In this document: positions 61,152 to 64,000 of the stretch, piece after piece
Numbering within the stretch: the stretch's first letter is position 1
How the letters are laid out: each line of letters opens with the position of its first letter
Assembly: GCA_963719975.1 (NCBI GenBank)
Contig: CAVRED010000007.1
Location: 1,028,065-1,092,064, forward strand
Reading direction: 5' to 3'
DNA: 64,000 nucleotides
Source of the DNA: Poindextera sp963719975
GTDB taxonomy: Bacteria; Pseudomonadota; Alphaproteobacteria; Caulobacterales; Caulobacteraceae
Position numbers and translations under genes: made by a program
The notes under the pieces: model-generated
Seen by the model: only the letters and a program-made list of their open reading frames with translations
Told to the model about the DNA's origin: nothing
Databases searched by the model: none

Positions 61152-61545
61152 TGCTGCGTTGTTAGTCGGCCGCTTCGGCCTTGCCGGCGCGGTCAACACT
61201 GCGATCGGGTTCGCCGTCATCGTCATTCTTGACGTCGGGCTGCATGCGCCGCCGGCGCTGGCGAACGTTGCCGGCTATGCCGCGGGCGTCGGCGTGGGCT
61301 TCCTGCTCAACCGCGGTTTTGTGTTCCGCAGCCAAACCGGCCTGGCCGCCTCCGGTGCGCGCTTTGCGATCGCGGCGCTCGGCGCCTTTGTCCTGAATCA
61401 GGCCGTGCTGCGCGGCGCCGGGCTCGCCCTCGGCGGCGGCGCGCCGGCCCATGTCGCGGCCCAGCTGATGGCCATGGCCGCCTACACCGCCGCGCTCTTT
61501 GCGCTGTGCCGGCTCTGGGTGTTCCGGCCCTTGGCGGCCGCTTGA
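61144..61545 (+). CDS. GtrA-family membrane protein (flippase-like)
   Basis: A 133-residue protein with four transmembrane helices: LVGRFGLAGAVNTAIGFAVI, ALANVAGYAAGVGVGFLLNR (conserved FLLNRGFVF), FAIAALGAFVLNQAVLRGAG and LMAMAAYTAALFALCRLWVF. GtrA proteins are thought to flip lipid-linked sugars. The start overlaps the methyltransferase stop; ATG 61144 or ATG 61132 are both possible. GT2, methyltransferase and GtrA form a Gtr-like set with the GT39-like gene. Intact. Confidence 0.87.
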   Translation: MRDAALLVGRFGLAGAVNTAIGFAVIVILDVGLHAPPALANVAGYAAGVGVGFLLNRGFVFRSQTGLAASGARFAIAALGAFVLNQAVLRGAGLALGGGAPAHVAAQLMAMAAYTAALFALCRLWVFRPLAAA

Positions 61546-61558
61546 GAACTCGCCGGCG

Positions 61559-63061
61559 CTATCGGCCCAGAACCGCTGAACAACCCGGGATCGCAACCAC
61601 CGGAGGGCCGAGCGCCGCGACCGCCGCGCTCCAGTTGGGGTCGCAGGTGACCAGCACCTTGCCGGGGACCGGCGCCGCCTCGCCGTTTGGATCCTCCTCG
61701 CCGATCCGCAGGCCCCGTGCGCCCCACGCCAGGGTGTAGAAGCGCAGCTGCGGCCTGTAGTCGACGAGGTGGTCGTCGTTGTAGACGCCGGAATCGAGGG
61801 TCATGACGTTGCGAGCGCCGCGTGCGGCGAGCGCCGCGAAGACTTCGCCATAGCGGCCCTGGGCGTTGTCCTCGACAGGAGGCAGGATGACGAACCTGGT
61901 ATATAGCGCGCTGACAGCCAGGTAGCCGGCCGCAAGACCCACGGCGACATAGGCCGCCGGCAAGGGCAGGCGCACCCAGCGGACCGCAAGCCCGATGACT
62001 CGATTCAGCGCAATCGCATACGCGATCGACAACAACGGATAGACCGGAACGATGTACCAGAAGATCTTGGTTCGGCTGAACGAGAAGACGACGAGCGTCG
62101 CCAAGATCACGACAAGCGCATAGGTCAGGAACGCGGCCGACTTGTTGCGCCTGAACATCAGGAACGGAGCGACAGCGACGGCCACATAGGCCCAGCCGAG
62201 CCCAAATCCGACGCCAAGCATTTTCAGGTAGTAGTCGGCCGGCCACTGGTGACCGTTCATGCCGCGGATGTAGCGAGCGCCAAGTTCGTTCGCCCTGACG
62301 GCCGCCAGGTAGCCGGGCCCGAGCCGCTCACGGGCCAGGTAATAGCCGCCGACCAGCGCCACGAAGACCAGGCCGGCCACGAGATACCACGGAGTCTGGA
62401 AGAGCCGCGGCCAGCGCCATCGCCCCACGAGGTAGGCGGCGACGCCCGCGCCCGGCACGAGGCCAGCCACCCCCTTGGTCAGGCAGGCGCCGGCGATAAG
62501 AAGACCACACGCCACGACCGCCAACGGTTGGGGTCGCCTGCGGTGGAGCACTTGGAAGAGGACGAGGACGTAGGCGGTGGTGAACAGACACAGCAGCGTT
62601 TCGTAGTCCCCGGTTTGGGCCGCGTGCTCGCCGAAGTACCCAGGGCTGAGGGCGAGCAGTACGCTCGCGGCCCCCGCCACGAACGCCGAGCCGCTGATGC
62701 GCCAGCTGAAGCGCATGACGAGCGCAACCGTCGCGATCGCGGCCAGCAGCGAAGGCAGCCTTACGGCCCACTCGTTCGCCCCGAACAGATCGATCGACGC
62801 CGCCTCGAGCCAGATCAGGAGCGGCGGCTTGGTGTTCCAGAGATCTGGTCGGAAGCCATAGGTGGTGACGAGGCTGAAGCCACGCTGGCTCATCTCGAGG
62901 GCGTTCACCGCCAGACGGGACTCGTCCCACAGCACGATCGGATGGCTCGCGATGTCGGAGGCGAGAAAGAGGCCGAGCACGGCCATGAGCACGCCCGCCC
63001 ACAGCCATCGCCGCGGGGGGTCTCTGTGCTCGGCGCCGGTGCGCGCGGGTGAGTCTGACAT
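61559..63061 (-). CDS. Glycosyltransferase family 39-like (ArnT/PMT-type) membrane enzyme
   Basis: A 500-residue polytopic protein. HPIVLWDESRLAVNALEMSQ carries the catalytic-type Asp-Glu of the first periplasmic loop, then WNTKPPLLIWLEAASIDLFG and NEWAVRLPSLLAAIATVALV, all typical of ArnT/dolichyl-phosphate mannosyltransferase-like enzymes. Twelve or so helices precede a soluble C-terminal domain (VMTLDSGVYNDDHLVDYRPQ). It would transfer a sugar from a lipid carrier to an envelope acceptor. ATG 63061 was chosen over an upstream in-frame start. It is convergent with gtrA. Intact. Confidence 0.87.
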   Translation of the reverse strand: MSDSPARTGAEHRDPPRRWLWAGVLMAVLGLFLASDIASHPIVLWDESRLAVNALEMSQRGFSLVTTYGFRPDLWNTKPPLLIWLEAASIDLFGANEWAVRLPSLLAAIATVALVMRFSWRISGSAFVAGAASVLLALSPGYFGEHAAQTGDYETLLCLFTTAYVLVLFQVLHRRRPQPLAVVACGLLIAGACLTKGVAGLVPGAGVAAYLVGRWRWPRLFQTPWYLVAGLVFVALVGGYYLARERLGPGYLAAVRANELGARYIRGMNGHQWPADYYLKMLGVGFGLGWAYVAVAVAPFLMFRRNKSAAFLTYALVVILATLVVFSFSRTKIFWYIVPVYPLLSIAYAIALNRVIGLAVRWVRLPLPAAYVAVGLAAGYLAVSALYTRFVILPPVEDNAQGRYGEVFAALAARGARNVMTLDSGVYNDDHLVDYRPQLRFYTLAWGARGLRIGEEDPNGEAAPVPGKVLVTCDPNWSAAVAALGPPVVAIPGCSAVLGR

Positions 63062-63190
63062 CCTGCCGTCGTTGAGCTTCCGCCGATCGCTAAGGCAACC
63101 CGCAGATTCTGCCAAACACGGGACCGCGGCCTTGTTTGCGCCGCCGGCAAGCGTCACCGTCTGCGGCCACGGTCGAGCCGGGAGCTCTCA

Positions 63191-63850
63191 TTGCGCCAGC
63201 GCGCAGCAAGCACGGCGAGACGCAATGGCGGCGCGGGCCTGGCGGCGTCGGCCGCCTTTCACCTCCTGGTCTTCGTTCTGCTCGGGCTTGCGCTGCGCTA
63301 CACGCCGATCTTCCCGGTCGCGCCCACGCTCGAAGTACGTTTGGTGACGCTCTCGCGGGGGCATGTGGAGGCGAAACCCCCGCCGCCGCGCCCGGCCGCC
63401 GCGCCGTCAGCGCCCAGCCCCGCGCAGCCGCTGGCGCCGCATATCGTTCCCACGATCGCGCCAGGCGTCCCGACGATCGCGGCGCCGGCGCCGGCCGCCC
63501 CGCCCGCGCTCCCAGGTGTCGAGGCGCTGCGGCGGGGCCTGCGCCTTACCGCCGGCTGCGCGCACCCCGACGATTTCAACCTCAGCCCCGCCGAGCGCGA
63601 GACCTGCCGGCAGATGACGGCGCGCACGCATGAAGCCGCGCCGACCTACGGCGCCCTGTCGCCGCACATGCGAGAGCGGGTCGCGCGGGACAACGCCGAG
63701 CAGGACTACCGCGGCTCGACGAGCATGAACGACTATCCGGGCGCCCACTGCCTGGGCAAGGAGAGCTGCACGCCAGACCAGCCGACCCCGCCCGCAGACC
63801 CCGGGCGCGAAGACTGCCCCTGGCCCTGGTGCCACATGGTCGGCCGGTAG
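63191..63850 (+). CDS. Proline-rich membrane-anchored protein, TonB-like layout, unknown function
   Basis: A 219-residue protein. An N-terminal helix (ASAAFHLLVFVLLGLALRY) is followed by VAPTLEVRLVTLSRG, a Pro/Ala-rich linker (PPPPRPAAAPSAPSPAQP) and a Cys-containing C-terminal part (GCAHPDDFNLSPAERETCRQ, HCLGKESCTPDQPTPPADPG). The AAFHLLVFVLLG start and rod-like linker resemble TonB-like or energy-transducing proteins, but the C-terminal domain is not TonB. TTG 63191 has GGGAG upstream. Divergent from the GT39-like gene. Intact. Confidence 0.6.
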   Translation: MRQRAASTARRNGGAGLAASAAFHLLVFVLLGLALRYTPIFPVAPTLEVRLVTLSRGHVEAKPPPPRPAAAPSAPSPAQPLAPHIVPTIAPGVPTIAAPAPAAPPALPGVEALRRGLRLTAGCAHPDDFNLSPAERETCRQMTARTHEAAPTYGALSPHMRERVARDNAEQDYRGSTSMNDYPGAHCLGKESCTPDQPTPPADPGREDCPWPWCHMVGR

Positions 63851-63902
63851 AGGCCCCCACCAGCCCCCTCCCCGCCTGGCGGCGGAGAGAGGGGGGAAGG
63901 CG

Positions 63903-64000
63903 TTACTCGGCTGGCGCCTGTTCGGCTTCGGCGGCTTCCGCGATCTCCGTCGGCAACGCCTCTTCGATCACTTCCACCGCCCGGGCGGCGGCGAGCGCAT
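63903..64000 (-). CDS. C-terminal end of a minus-strand gene, possibly rpoC
   Basis: The last 31 codons read ALAAARAVEVIEEALPTEIA, EAAEAEQAPAE, then TAA at 63903. An acidic Ala/Glu-rich tail of this kind occurs at the end of RpoC in related bacteria, and rpoC often precedes rpsL on the same strand. That identity is a guess from context and composition; the rest of the gene is outside the window. Confidence 0.35.
   Translation of the reverse strand, partial: ALAAARAVEVIEEALPTEIAEAAEAEQAPAE

Noticed and set aside
63851..63902. Terminator between the convergent genes near the right edge
   Set aside because: C- and G-rich runs could pair, but there is no clean stem with a T-tract.

Overview
The window is 64 kb of GC-rich chromosome from an alphaproteobacterium of the order Caulobacterales. 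It is probably a Phenylobacterium- or Caulobacter-like organism; the genus is an inference. The markers are popZ beside valS, a divergent fliX / flgI-cheL-flbY flagellar locus, an alphaproteobacterial direct-repeat SOS box before uvrA, a CtrA-type box, a cysteine-poor DksA, and the yajC-secD-secF block. No integrase, transposase, phage module, rRNA or CRISPR array was recognised. Two tRNA genes (Cys, Asn) are present.

Sequence quality matters here. About 40 apparent single-base frameshifts are spread over genes of every kind, including essential ones (valS, fusA, secF, dksA). They are best read as assembly or read errors, so broken genes are annotated as single CDSs and the approximate break points are given. 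A few genes also lack a normal start codon at the expected place.

Layout: 1-4.5 kb, cytochrome bc1 assembly chaperone, bamE, H+-translocating pyrophosphatase hppA, a small secreted protein and a 2H phosphoesterase. 4.5-8.5 kb, valS, popZ and a Pcm-type methyltransferase. 8.6-12.6 kb, tRNA-Cys, a VanW-glycosyltransferase fusion, an MDR oxidoreductase, a possible CtrA-linked small RNA, tRNA-Asn and an SRPBCC protein. 12.6-23.7 kb is the most unusual stretch. It holds a HiPIP plus Cyc2-like monoheme cytochrome/porin operon, a FixK-like regulator, a 35-aa membrane protein, an ABC-2 exporter, a SAM-cyclase-AAA-TPR protein, a DUF4242 protein, a cNMP-binding regulator, a Pycsar-type membrane protein, a CHY zinc-finger protein and OsmC. 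Three similar TGACC/GGTCA palindromes and a duplicated 33-bp element suggest shared control.

23.7-31.5 kb carries metabolic genes: thiolase, glyoxalase, Atm1-like ABC exporter, LOG and nadE. 31.5-34.6 kb is dksA and the flagellar locus. 34.7-46.4 kb has an ABC-F protein with a leader ORF, GSTs, enoyl-CoA hydratase, metY, uvrA and three tandem paralogous membrane proteins. 46.5-53.3 kb has trmFO, a squalene/phytoene-synthase-like gene, a PuuD-like protein, the SecDF-YajC operon and a DUF815 ATPase. 53.3-57.9 kb is the str operon (rpsL-rpsG-fusA-tuf) with a promoter and a terminator. 58-63.1 kb is an envelope-glycan cluster: acyltransferase, GT2, methyltransferase, GtrA and a GT39-like enzyme. 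The window ends in the C-terminus of a minus-strand gene, possibly rpoC.
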